A stretch of 16,052 bases of DNA from Actinomycetota bacterium (GCA_013205455.1 JABMMO010000149.1:1-16052), one strand, 5' to 3'; numbered from the stretch's first letter, positions 1-6,735 are shown. Notes: generated by a model not told the origin, from the letters alone. Numbers and translations are program-made.

Positions 1-156
1 GGCGAAGACCATCAATTCTTGGCGACAGTTCCAGCTGATTCAGATTACGAAAATCATGGGGCTTTTAAAATTGGAACAGTAAAAGCGCTCGGCAAAAATT
101 ATGTGGAATTAGTTGGAAGAGAACTGCCGAAAGAAGTTGGGTTTTCCCACTTCTAA
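1..156 (+). CDS. thiL: Thiamine-monophosphate kinase, C-terminal fragment
   Basis: The 51 residues read from the window edge to the TAA at 154-156 match the C-terminal end of ThiL, which phosphorylates thiamine monophosphate to thiamine diphosphate with ATP in the cytoplasm. What is seen is GEDHQFLATVP at the very start (the family's GGEDH/Y substrate-binding segment followed by a beta strand), then FKIGTVKALG, and the closing GFSHF, which corresponds to the G(W/F)xHF end of ThiL proteins. The 5' part lies outside the window. In actinobacteria thiL commonly sits next to rpmB and recG, which agrees with the position here. The gene converges with rpmB, with a single base between the two stop codons. 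The call rests on a short fragment plus context, so other members of the AIR-synthase-like superfamily are formally possible but unlikely. Confidence 0.82.
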   Translation, partial: GEDHQFLATVPADSDYENHGAFKIGTVKALGKNYVELVGRELPKEVGFSHF

Positions 157-157
157 A

Positions 158-343
158 TTAACGGGAGACTTTGTTCGCTTTCATGCATGAAGTACAAACA
201 TTTTGGCGCTTTGTGTATCCACCAACGAGGGTGCGGATGCGTTGAATATTTGGATTCCAGCGGCGGCGAGTGCGTCGTTTTGAGTGCGAAACATTGTTAC
301 CAAAGCTGGGGCCTTTGCCACAGATGTCGCATGTCGATGCCAC
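158..343 (-). CDS. rpmB: Large ribosomal subunit protein bL28, zinc-binding form
   Basis: The 61-residue product is bL28, a structural protein of the 50S subunit. It opens with MASTCDICGKGPSFGNNVSHS, shown here as start plus motif, and continues with the basic KRRTRRRWNPN segment typical of bL28. Two Cys pairs, C5/C8 and C50/C53, form a zinc-ribbon-like site, so this is the C+ type and not the cysteine-free paralogue made under zinc limitation in many actinobacteria. The start is GTG at 343-341 on the minus strand, preceded by the Shine-Dalgarno-like GGGAGA ending seven to eight bases upstream; an ATG-started frame further upstream is a shadow. The gene is alone on the minus strand, divergent from recG and tail-to-tail with thiL. 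A 7-bp hairpin lies in its leader. Confidence 0.96.
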   Translation of the reverse strand: MASTCDICGKGPSFGNNVSHSKRRTRRRWNPNIQRIRTLVGGYTKRQNVCTSCMKANKVSR

Positions 344-377
344 GGTATTTCTCCCTGCGTGATGTTGATTTCTTTAA

Positions 378-394
378 CCCTCAAGGTTTGAGGG
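378..394 (-). promoter_or_regulatory. Perfect 7-bp hairpin in the rpmB leader
   Basis: CCCTCAA at 378-384 and TTGAGGG at 388-394 are perfect inverted repeats around a 3-base loop. On the minus strand the structure lies about 35 bases before the rpmB GTG start and ahead of its Shine-Dalgarno, so it would fold in the rpmB 5' leader. No T-run follows on the minus strand, so it is not a standard intrinsic terminator. It could be a protein-binding leader element or a DNA operator in the divergent spacer; the role is unknown. Confidence 0.45.
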
Positions 395-414
395 GAGTTA
401 GTGAAGCGGGGGCA

Positions 415-445
415 AGATTAGCCTGAAGGGCGCTCCTTTCGCCAA
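415..445 (-). promoter_or_regulatory. Candidate rpmB promoter
   Basis: On the minus strand TTGGCG (445-440) and TAATCT (420-415) resemble -35 and -10 hexamers separated by 19 bases. This is longer than the ideal spacing, so the call is tentative. It would give a 5' leader of about 65 bases that includes the hairpin at 378-394. On the plus strand TAGCCT (419-424) overlaps it and might serve recG, but no convincing -35 was seen for that. Confidence 0.28.
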
Positions 446-506
446 TTTGCCCAAGTCACGCCAAGTTTCAGCGGGGAAATCGCTAACTTTTTGGAGAGAA
501 TGAAGC

Positions 507-2753
507 ATGGCCAACGGTATTTTGAATCTTCCGATAATTAAGGTCGTTGGCGACCGGACTGCAAAAGTTCTTATCACCCAACTTGGAATTGAAACTCTTG
601 GGGATCTACTCCGACATTACCCACGTAGGTATGTGGCTCGAGGTGAGCTTACCGATATTCAAGGGTTGGTTGAAGGCGAAGAAGTAACGATTCTTGCCGA
701 GATAGAAAGTGCAAAAGTGCGGAAAATTCCAGGACGCAAAGGCGGCATACTGGAAGTTGTTGTGACTGACGGGCGCGCAAAACTTTCGCTGACATTTTTT
801 AATCAAGCATGGCGCGAAAAGGAATTGCAATCTGGTCGACAAGGATTATTTGCGGGCAAAGTTGGATTATATAAAGGTAAGCGACAACTATCGCACCCGG
901 ATTATCAACTTATTCCAGATGGCAACGATGTTGATTCTGCGATCGGAGATTTCGCAGGTAAATACTTACCGATGTATCCAGCAACTGCAAAGTTGCCATC
1001 ATGGAAAATTGCACAATGCACTGCAATGGCAGTCGAAGCTCTAGAAGAGATTCCAGATTACTTACCAAGAGCAATAAAAGAAAAGTTGGGCTTTCCCACG
1101 CTACATGAAGCATTTGTCCAAGTTCATAACCCGGAGTCGCCGGAAAGTGCAGAATTAGCGCGAAAGCGGTTAACTTTTGATGAGGCGTTACTTTTGCAAT
1201 TATTACTTGTAATGAGAAGAGTTGAGTTACATAAGCTTTTCGCAATTTCTCGGAAAGTGCGATCCGGCGGACTTCATGAAGCGTTCGATCAAAGGTTGCC
1301 ATTCAAATTAACAGCGGGCCAGATTGAAGTTTCAAAAGAAATTGAAGAAGATCTTGCAGCGCCACATCCGATGTATCGCTTACTGCAAGGTGAAGTTGGT
1401 TCCGGCAAAACCATTATCGCGCTTCGCGCAATGTTGGCAGTTTTGGATTCTGGCGGCCAAGCTGCATTATTGGCTCCGACGGAAGTATTAGCGGCGCAAC
1501 ATTTTCGCTCGTTTCATAATTTGCTGGGGGATTTGGCAAGCGCTGGACAAATCGGTGGCGATGCACGGGGTACTCAAATAGTTTTATTAACTGGATCGCA
1601 AAGTGGAGCAGCGCGAAAAGAGTCGTTACAAAAAGCGCAAAATGGTGAAGCTGGAATAATAATCGGTACGCATGCACTACTCAGCGAGAATGTGGAATTT
1701 AAAGATTTAGGTTTAATAGTGGTTGATGAACAACATCGCTTTGGGGTAGAACAACGCGATGCGCTCCGAGCAAAAGCAAAGAATCCGCCACATGTATTAG
1801 TGATGACAGCTACGCCGATACCACGAACGGTTGCGATGACGGTATTTGGAGATTTAGATGTGTCGACACTTCGAGAGTTACCGGCTGGAAGATCCCCAAT
1901 TACAACTCACGTCATACCGGAATTAGAAAAACCTGGTTTTATCGAACGAGCATGGCAGAGAATTCGCGAAGAAGTTTCGACCGGTCATCAGGTTTATATT
2001 GTGGCGCCACGAATTGCCGAAAATGATTCAACTGAGGATGCAATGAATTCACTTGGGCTTAGTGCGGAAGCGTTAGCGCGAGTTAAACGATTGAGCGGTG
2101 ATGATGATGAAGAATTAGAAAATGAAAAAAACGAAAAATTCCCGATGGTTTCTGTCTCTGAGTTATATCCACTCTTAGGGCAAGGTGCTTTAAAAGGTCT
2201 GAGAATCGCGGTTTTACACGGGCGGTTAGCTTCCGATGTAAAAGATAAGACAATGTCAGAGTTTTCACGGGGCGAGATTGATGTATTGATTTCTACAACG
2301 GTTATTGAAGTTGGCGTGGATGTGCCAAATGCAACCATGATGGTGATTATGGATGCCGATAGATTTGGGGTATCGCAATTACATCAATTAAGGGGGCGAG
2401 TAGGTCGAGGAAGTGCGCCTGGACTCTGCTTACTAGTTTCAAAAGCAGTTCCGGAAAGTCCGGCAATGGAGCGATTAAATGCAGTCGCTTCGACTCTTGA
2501 TGGATTTGAATTAAGTCGAATTGATTTGGAACAGCGCCGGGAAGGTGATGTGCTGGGAGCTTCTCAATCTGGCGTCAGATCTCATTTAAGATTATTGAGA
2601 GTGTTGCGAGATGAAGAACTAATTGAGAGCGCACGTGAGATCGCAAGTAAATTAATTGATGAAGATCCAGACTTTTCAGAGAACCCATTGTTAAAAGTTG
2701 AAGTAGCAGAATTGCAAGCGCTGGAAAGCGCAGCATTTATCGATAAACGCTAA
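507..2753 (+). CDS. recG: ATP-dependent DNA helicase RecG
   Basis: This 748-residue superfamily 2 helicase remodels stalled replication forks and branch-migrates Holliday junctions. The order is: an N-terminal helix-hairpin region with ITQLGIETLGDLLRHYPRRY near 23-42; a wedge OB-fold about 50-135; Walker A GEVGSGKT at 295-302; Walker B with the RecG-typical DEQHRFG at 407-413; TATPIPRT at 434-441; motif V around STTVIEVGVDVP (596-607); motif VI QLRGRVGRG at 627-635; and the TRG-type segment ending GASQSG near 684-689. The start ATG follows GGAGAG at 493-498. It is longer than the 693-residue E. coli enzyme, partly because of a polar, acidic insert near 505-560 between motif IV and the AVLHGRL strand. 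rsmD follows after 18 bases, probably co-transcribed. The Dak-type gene that often lies between rpmB and recG in actinobacteria is absent. Confidence 0.97.
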   Translation: MANGILNLPIIKVVGDRTAKVLITQLGIETLGDLLRHYPRRYVARGELTDIQGLVEGEEVTILAEIESAKVRKIPGRKGGILEVVVTDGRAKLSLTFFNQAWREKELQSGRQGLFAGKVGLYKGKRQLSHPDYQLIPDGNDVDSAIGDFAGKYLPMYPATAKLPSWKIAQCTAMAVEALEEIPDYLPRAIKEKLGFPTLHEAFVQVHNPESPESAELARKRLTFDEALLLQLLLVMRRVELHKLFAISRKVRSGGLHEAFDQRLPFKLTAGQIEVSKEIEEDLAAPHPMYRLLQGEVGSGKTIIALRAMLAVLDSGGQAALLAPTEVLAAQHFRSFHNLLGDLASAGQIGGDARGTQIVLLTGSQSGAARKESLQKAQNGEAGIIIGTHALLSENVEFKDLGLIVVDEQHRFGVEQRDALRAKAKNPPHVLVMTATPIPRTVAMTVFGDLDVSTLRELPAGRSPITTHVIPELEKPGFIERAWQRIREEVSTGHQVYIVAPRIAENDSTEDAMNSLGLSAEALARVKRLSGDDDEELENEKNEKFPMVSVSELYPLLGQGALKGLRIAVLHGRLASDVKDKTMSEFSRGEIDVLISTTVIEVGVDVPNATMMVIMDADRFGVSQLHQLRGRVGRGSAPGLCLLVSKAVPESPAMERLNAVASTLDGFELSRIDLEQRREGDVLGASQSGVRSHLRLLRVLRDEELIESAREIASKLIDEDPDFSENPLLKVEVAELQALESAAFIDKR

Positions 2754-2771
2754 CTCTGAGAGAATAATCTA

Positions 2772-3347
2772 ATGAGAATTATCGCCGGAATGGCAAAAGG
2801 GCGGAATTTAAATTCCCCCGTAGGTGATACCCGCCCCACCTCTGATCGCGCACGAGAAGCGCTTTTTTCCACTTTGGAATCCGAACTTGGCGCGCTAACT
2901 GATAAATATTTTTTAGATTTATATGCGGGTTCTGGCGCGGTTAGCGCGGAAGCGCTTTCCCGAGGAGCTGCGCTAACTCATGCCGTCGAAAACGAAGAGA
3001 GCGCCGTACAGATTGCAAGGAGCAATTTAGAACTTTTCGAAAAGATTGTTGGCTCTGGTACCTATCAAGTTTTTAATTCATCAGTTGCGAGATTTTTGAA
3101 AACCAACATAAATATTCAATACGATGCAATATTTATCGATCCGCCGTATGAATTTGCTAATGAATTAGTAACTGCTGATTTAGAATTATTGCTTGAGAAT
3201 AAATTATTAAAATCAAATTCCATCATCGCAGTAGAGCGAGATTCAAAGAGCAAGCCATTCTTATGGCCAAGCGGAATTACGGAGCTGAAGGTTAGAAAAT
3301 ACGGCCATGCGGTGATTTACTATGGATTTCCCTCTCAGAATGGATAA
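2772..3347 (+). CDS. rsmD: 16S rRNA (guanine(966)-N(2))-methyltransferase RsmD
   Basis: The product (191 residues) is the SAM-dependent methyltransferase that modifies G966 (E. coli numbering) of 16S rRNA during 30S assembly. The N-terminus MRIIAGMAKGRNL with RPTSDRAREALF at 21-32 is the RsmD signature. The SAM-binding motif I DLYAGSG is at 49-55 and the catalytic (D/N)PPY motif of N-methyltransferases appears as DPPY at 123-126. The length is normal for the family. The start ATG lies 18 bases after recG, with a modest GAGAG upstream at 2758-2762. It lies directly ahead of coaD, a pairing conserved across many bacteria. Confidence 0.96.
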   Translation: MRIIAGMAKGRNLNSPVGDTRPTSDRAREALFSTLESELGALTDKYFLDLYAGSGAVSAEALSRGAALTHAVENEESAVQIARSNLELFEKIVGSGTYQVFNSSVARFLKTNINIQYDAIFIDPPYEFANELVTADLELLLENKLLKSNSIIAVERDSKSKPFLWPSGITELKVRKYGHAVIYYGFPSQNG

Positions 3348-3363
3348 GCACGCGATTTGTTGC

Positions 3364-3369
3364 TAGCGT
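3364..3369 (+). promoter_or_regulatory. Candidate -10 element for leaderless coaD
   Basis: TAGCGT fits the TAnnnT -10 pattern and occupies exactly -12 to -7 if the A of the coaD ATG (3376) is the transcription start. No Shine-Dalgarno is visible in the 28-base rsmD–coaD spacer, which favours a leaderless transcript. No clear -35 was found. The same arrangement is seen before smc and ffh. Confidence 0.45.
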
Positions 3370-3375
3370 TTTCAC

Positions 3376-3873
3376 ATGAAGCGCGCCGTCTGCCCTGGGT
3401 CTTTTGACCCAATCACTTATGGACATCTCGATGTTATCGAGCGCGCCAGCGGATTATTTGATGAAGTCATCGTTGCGGTATTGGTAAATCGAACTAAAGC
3501 GAGCCTGTTTAACGTAGCAGAACGCATCGAAATGATTACTGAGGTTACGGCTAAATATAAGAATGTAAAAGTAGATTCTTGGTCTGGGTTATTGGTTGAT
3601 TTCTGTAGCGAGCATAAAGTTTCAGCAATTGTTAAAGGACTTCGCGCCGTCAGTGACTTTGATTATGAGCTTCAAATGGCACAGATGAATTTGCAATTAA
3701 AAGAGGTTGATACCTTGTTTATGGCAACGACTCCAGCTTATTCATTTCTCTCTTCGTCGCTCGTTAAAGAGATTGCAACTTACGGCGGCGATGTTTCAGC
3801 CTTAATCCCACCAAAAGTATTGACCCTAGTAAAAGCACGTTTATTGGAAAATGGTGAACATGGACGCAATTGA
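3376..3873 (+). CDS. coaD: Phosphopantetheine adenylyltransferase (PPAT)
   Basis: CoaD transfers AMP from ATP to 4'-phosphopantetheine, giving dephospho-CoA, the penultimate step of CoA biosynthesis in the cytosol. The 165-residue protein begins MKRAVCPGSFDPITYGH, carrying the nucleotidyltransferase T/HxGH motif as T14-Y-G-H17. KGLRAVSDFDYE lies at 87-98 and the ATP-binding SSSLVKE at 126-132, followed by YGGDVS. Length agrees with the family (about 160). The 28-base spacer after rsmD lacks a Shine-Dalgarno but contains TAGCGT at -12, so a leaderless mRNA is plausible. The 3' end overlaps the next gene by 14 bases if that gene starts at its better-supported ATG (3860). Confidence 0.97.
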   Translation: MKRAVCPGSFDPITYGHLDVIERASGLFDEVIVAVLVNRTKASLFNVAERIEMITEVTAKYKNVKVDSWSGLLVDFCSEHKVSAIVKGLRAVSDFDYELQMAQMNLQLKEVDTLFMATTPAYSFLSSSLVKEIATYGGDVSALIPPKVLTLVKARLLENGEHGRN

Positions 3874-4336
3874 GAAATTACTTTCAGCGATTACAACGGT
3901 GGAAGAAGCCAGATCAGTTCCGCTTTCCGCATCCTGTGTAGTTCATCGCGGCGAACTTTTGGAAATTCTTAACGAAGTTAAAGCAGCCCTCCCTCGAGAT
4001 TTAGAATCCGCCCAAGACCTGTTGGCTAGTCGTGATGCAATAATCGAAGACGGTCAAGCAAGCGCTGAACAATTAATTGCACATGCACGCGAAGAAGTTT
4101 CACGAATGGTGGAACAGACCGCAATCGTTTCCGCAGCACGCGAAGAATCTTCGAGAATTCTTGATGAAGCGACATTGGCTAATGAAGCTCAACGCGAGGA
4201 TGTGGATGCATACATTGATTCCAGACTCGCCACGCTTGAAGTTATTTTAAACAAGACGCTAGATGCGATTAACCGCGGCAGAGAACGGCTTGCTGGCGCA
4301 AGCGATAAAGATGTACTTTCGCAACTGCGCGACTAA
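3860..4336 (+). CDS. Short SepIVA/DivIVA-like coiled-coil protein
   Basis: The 158-residue product resembles mycobacterial SepIVA, a DivIVA-domain-like protein acting at the septum and cell tip. The N-terminal block EEARSVPLSASCVVHRGELL (residues 15-34), followed by AQDLLASRD, matches the SepIVA head. The C-terminal block YIDSRLATLEVILNKTLDAI followed by RGRERL matches its tail. The middle, a long heptad-rich coiled coil in SepIVA (about 245 residues as I recall the family), is much shorter here and contains Ala/Glu-rich AHAREEVSRM and SAAREESSRI segments. The ATG at 3860 is preferred because GGAAA (3846-3850) sits nine bases before it; an in-frame ATG at 3851 would add three residues. It overlaps coaD and precedes yceD, the same neighbour as in mycobacteria and Streptomyces. 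There is no membrane segment. Exact function is unproven; a septal or polar scaffold role is inferred. Confidence 0.75.
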   Translation: MDAIEKLLSAITTVEEARSVPLSASCVVHRGELLEILNEVKAALPRDLESAQDLLASRDAIIEDGQASAEQLIAHAREEVSRMVEQTAIVSAAREESSRILDEATLANEAQREDVDAYIDSRLATLEVILNKTLDAINRGRERLAGASDKDVLSQLRD

Positions 4337-4344
4337 CTTATAAA
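4334..4344 (+). promoter_or_regulatory. Overlapping -10-like elements before yceD
   Basis: No Shine-Dalgarno precedes yceD. TAACTT (4334-4339) lies seven bases before the first ATG (4347), and TATAAA (4339-4344) lies eight bases before the second in-frame ATG (4353). Either spacing suits a leaderless transcript. Translational coupling to the upstream gene, whose stop is ten bases away, is the alternative. Confidence 0.33.
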
Positions 4345-4346
4345 TC

Positions 4347-4949
4347 ATGTCGATGAAAATTAATACAAATTCGCCATTTTTCTATAATGCCCATGATTTA
4401 CCGCGCCGAGCCGGTGAAATGCGCGAAGCAGCGCTAGAGATAAAATTATTGGATAATTTAGGAATTCCTTTGCTTTCCGTCCCATCGGGAAGTTCAGTTT
4501 CATTAGGACTTAGATTGGAATCAGTTGATGAAGGAATTCTGGCAACTGGCCAGGTCTACGCAATTGCAATCGGTGAATGCACCAGATGTTTGGATCCGAT
4601 AACTTTTCCGATCAATCAAATGTTTCAAGAGCTCTTTGAGTATGAAGCTAAACCAGATCGAAAGCAGAAATCCAAGGCGACTGATACTGATGATCTTGAT
4701 GTTGACGACGCCTTCTTCTTGGTCGGTGATTTCCTCAACTTGGAAACACCAATTCGAGACGCAATAGTTCTTGCGTTACCAATAAATCCGCTCTGTGATG
4801 AAGATTGTGCGGGGTTATGTGTAACCTGCGGCGAAAAATGGGAATCGCTTCCAGATAACCATGAACATGAGGTTATTGACGCCCGTTGGACTGGGCTAGC
4901 CAATTGGGATGGTTCGAACGGGAAAAGCCCAGAGGTCACCGAGAAATAG
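4347..4949 (+). CDS. yceD: YceD/DUF177 family protein (23S rRNA accumulation)
   Basis: This 200-residue member of the YceD (DUF177) family is encoded just before rpmF, as in most bacteria. Family members are needed for normal 23S rRNA accumulation and are thought to act in 50S maturation; the molecular activity is not settled. Cys pair C78/C81 (ECTRCLDP) and the C-terminal cluster C150, C154, C158, C161 (CDEDCAGLCVTCG) are the conserved, probably zinc-binding sites, followed by the IDARWTGLANW end. An acidic linker (DTDDLDVDDAF) lies at 113-123. The start could be ATG 4347 or ATG 4353. There is no Shine-Dalgarno, so a leaderless or coupled start is likely. Confidence 0.9.
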   Translation: MSMKINTNSPFFYNAHDLPRRAGEMREAALEIKLLDNLGIPLLSVPSGSSVSLGLRLESVDEGILATGQVYAIAIGECTRCLDPITFPINQMFQELFEYEAKPDRKQKSKATDTDDLDVDDAFFLVGDFLNLETPIRDAIVLALPINPLCDEDCAGLCVTCGEKWESLPDNHEHEVIDARWTGLANWDGSNGKSPEVTEK

Positions 4950-4956
4950 CCCCGTT

Positions 4957-4986
4957 TTTACAAAAGCCTGTCTTATGGGGGATACT
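4957..4986 (+). promoter_or_regulatory. Candidate rpmF promoter
   Basis: TTTACA (4957-4962, five of six to TTGACA) and GATACT (4981-4986, four of six to TATAAT) are separated by 18 bases. Transcription would start near 4993, giving a leader of about 36 bases with the strong rpmF Shine-Dalgarno. A TTACG/CGTAA dyad (4986-4999, 4-base loop) straddles the predicted start and could be an operator. This would let rpmF, rnc and mutM be expressed independently of the upstream genes. Confidence 0.42.
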
Positions 4987-5028
4987 TACGCCCTCGTAAA
5001 AGATTGCCGTTATAACAAGGAGAACAAA

Positions 5029-5202
5029 GTGCCACTACCAAAGCGAAAGATGTCCCGCTCGCGCACGCGTTCCCGTCGCAGCCAATGGAAGACCACACCT
5101 GCTGCAATCGCAACTTGCGATCAATGCCAACAACCAAAATTGCAACACACTGCTTGCCCAACGTGCGGTACTTATAACCGCCGCCAAGTTCTAGAGGTTT
5201 AA
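5029..5202 (+). CDS. rpmF: Large ribosomal subunit protein bL32, zinc-binding form
   Basis: This 57-residue bL32 is a structural 50S protein. It begins (V/M)PLPKRKMSRSRTRSRRSQW, the typical bL32 start, and carries a zinc ribbon with C30-x2-C33 and C43-x2-C46, so it is the C+ type like the bL28 of this window. The GTG at 5029 is chosen over longer in-frame extensions because AAGGA (5018-5022) lies six bases upstream and the family always starts at this point. It follows yceD, its near-universal partner. Its stop at 5200-5202 is two bases from the proposed CTG start of rnc, implying translational coupling. Confidence 0.96.
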   Translation: MPLPKRKMSRSRTRSRRSQWKTTPAAIATCDQCQQPKLQHTACPTCGTYNRRQVLEV

Positions 5203-5207
5203 CTCTG
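5194..5207 (+). promoter_or_regulatory. Shine-Dalgarno supporting a CTG start for rnc
   Basis: GAGG at 5194-5197 lies seven bases before CTG 5205-5207. In the rnc frame the preceding stop is TAA 5175-5177, and between it and the internal ATG at 5322 there is no ATG, GTG or TTG. This site is what decides the start chosen for rnc. Confidence 0.6.
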
Positions 5208-5891
5208 AATTCCCAATTAGCTGAAAAGCTAGGGATCTCGGTAAGGCTAGATCTACTTGATCTCGCGCTAACTCACCGCTCGTTTGCTTATGAATCTGGT
5301 GGATTACCAACTAATGAACGTATGGAATTTCTTGGCGATAGCGTTCTTGGATTAGTTGTTACCGAAGCGCTTTATGAAAGATTCCCAGATCTTGATGAAA
5401 GCAGATTGTCACCGCTCCGATCTGGCGTAGTAAATATGAGAGCGCTCGCCCAAATAGCGCGCGATTTAAAACTTGGTGAAAATTTAAAAATTGGCAAAGG
5501 TGAAGAAAACACTGGCGGCCGCGATAAGAATTCAATTTTGGCGGATGCTTTTGAAGCACTTGTCGGCGCAATTTATTTAGATCATGGATATGAAGTTACA
5601 ACCGCAGTCGTCCTTCGACTTATGGAAGGTGTAATTGCGGAAGCGGTAGAACGTGGTGCGGGCCTGGATGGAAAAACCGCGTTACAAGAATTGGTAGCCG
5701 CAGCTGGATTAGGCGTACCCGAATATCAAATAACGGAATCTGGGCCGGACCACGATAAAGATTTTGTAGCTGTTGTTATTGTTAATGGAAAAACTTTTCC
5801 GGCAGGAAGCGGCAAGAGTAAACGCGAAGCTGAACAGATAGCTGCACGCGTTGCTTTCGAAGAACTATCTCGTGGAAACGAAAGTGCCTGA
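5205..5891 (+). CDS. rnc: Ribonuclease III, probable CTG start
   Basis: RNase III cleaves double-stranded RNA, including the rRNA precursor, as a dimer in the cytoplasm. With the CTG at 5205 as start the protein is 228 residues, the usual length. The catalytic segment NERMEFLGDS is at 37-46 with E38, E41 and D45; E65 and the DAFEALVG segment with D114 and E117 follow. These numbers coincide with the active-site numbering of the E. coli enzyme. A dsRNA-binding domain spans about 155-222 and ends in GSGKSKREAEQIAA. The first ATG (5322) would remove the conserved ALTHRSFAYE segment and two catalytic-loop residues, so it cannot be the true start. GAGG seven bases before the CTG, and the rpmF stop two bases before, support the choice. 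The end overlaps mutM by eight bases. Confidence 0.92.
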   Translation: MNSQLAEKLGISVRLDLLDLALTHRSFAYESGGLPTNERMEFLGDSVLGLVVTEALYERFPDLDESRLSPLRSGVVNMRALAQIARDLKLGENLKIGKGEENTGGRDKNSILADAFEALVGAIYLDHGYEVTTAVVLRLMEGVIAEAVERGAGLDGKTALQELVAAAGLGVPEYQITESGPDHDKDFVAVVIVNGKTFPAGSGKSKREAEQIAARVAFEELSRGNESA

Positions 5892-6735
5892 ATTACCAGA
5901 AGTTGAAACGGTACGTCGGGGCTTAGAGCAGAGTATTTTAGGTAAAAAAATAAGTAAAGTTGAAGTTTTTCATCCCAGAGCCACAAATCCAAAATCTATT
6001 GCCCCACTTGATTCTCTTACTGGATCGAAAATTATTAGCGTGAATAGGCGTGGAAAATTCTTATGGTTGGAACTTAATCGCCCCGAAGTTTTGCTGGCAC
6101 ACCTTGGGATGAGTGGGCAATTCATAGTTAGCGAACGAAATGCCAATGTAGAAAAACATATGCGGGTTAGAATTTCACTTAATACAAAAGCGTTTGAAGT
6201 ACGATTTATTGACCAGCGAACTTTTGGCTGGCTTAGCGTCGATCAAAGTAGCGCTGGGATTCCAAATTCGGCGGCGCATATCGCGCTAGATATTTTTGAT
6301 CCAAAGTTCAATCGCAACGAAGTTAAGGCTAATTTCTTACAGCGGAAAACCGAAATTAAGCGCGCGTTATTAAACCAAGAGATTATGAGTGGAGTCGGAA
6401 ATATCTACGCAGATGAATCATTATGGCTAGCAAAAATTCATCCGGAGCGAGCTTGTTCAGAGCTAACAGATCTTGAGTTAGAGCTCTTATTAGATTCGGT
6501 AGCAGAAGTAATGGGCGCAGCTTTAAAAGCCGGTGGAACATCTTTTGATGAGCAGTACAAGAATGTAAATGGCGAAAGTGGATATTTCGATATTGAACTC
6601 TGCGCGTACGGTCAAGATGGGGAGCCATGTTCTCGATGCGGAACCGAAATCCGCCGAATTGCCTTCGCTAATCGTTCATCACATTTCTGTCCAAAGTGTC
6701 AGGTAAATCGAAGGTCGAAAAAGCGGAAAGTTTAA
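5884..6735 (+). CDS. mutM: Formamidopyrimidine-DNA glycosylase (Fpg/MutM)
   Basis: MutM removes 8-oxoguanine and formamidopyrimidines from DNA and nicks the abasic site by beta/delta-elimination. The GTG at 5884 gives (M)PELPEVETVRRGLE. Pro2, exposed after Met removal, is the catalytic nucleophile, with Glu3 next to it, so the longer in-frame start upstream is wrong. K58 in RRGKFLWLEL is the conserved beta-hairpin lysine. The H2TH region carries MSGVGNIYADESLW near 168-181. The C-terminal zinc finger is C249-x2-C252-x16-C269-x2-C272 with the conserved Arg264 in ANRSSHFCP. Length is 283. GGA at 5874-5876 lies seven bases before the start. It overlaps rnc by eight bases, so the two are co-translated. 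Small genes (OsmC-like, acylphosphatase) often found before smc in mycobacteria are missing here. Confidence 0.97.
   Translation: MPELPEVETVRRGLEQSILGKKISKVEVFHPRATNPKSIAPLDSLTGSKIISVNRRGKFLWLELNRPEVLLAHLGMSGQFIVSERNANVEKHMRVRISLNTKAFEVRFIDQRTFGWLSVDQSSAGIPNSAAHIALDIFDPKFNRNEVKANFLQRKTEIKRALLNQEIMSGVGNIYADESLWLAKIHPERACSELTDLELELLLDSVAEVMGAALKAGGTSFDEQYKNVNGESGYFDIELCAYGQDGEPCSRCGTEIRRIAFANRSSHFCPKCQVNRRSKKRKV

Noticed and set aside
187..426. A 79-codon plus-strand frame antisense to rpmB
   Set aside because: Shadow of rpmB; no domain and no ribosome-binding site.
344..506. A possible riboswitch (for example TPP, given nearby thiL) in the divergent spacer
   Set aside because: No conserved THI-box elements were seen; only a simple 7-bp hairpin is present.
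4909..5202. A 97-codon version of rpmF starting at ATG 4909
   Set aside because: Overlaps yceD and adds 40 non-family residues; the GTG at 5029 has a strong Shine-Dalgarno and the canonical bL32 start.
5322..5891. rnc starting at the first ATG
   Set aside because: It would delete conserved N-terminal residues, including catalytic E38, and it has no Shine-Dalgarno.
5851..6735. mutM starting at ATG 5851
   Set aside because: MutM needs Pro immediately after the initiator Met for catalysis; only GTG 5884 gives this.
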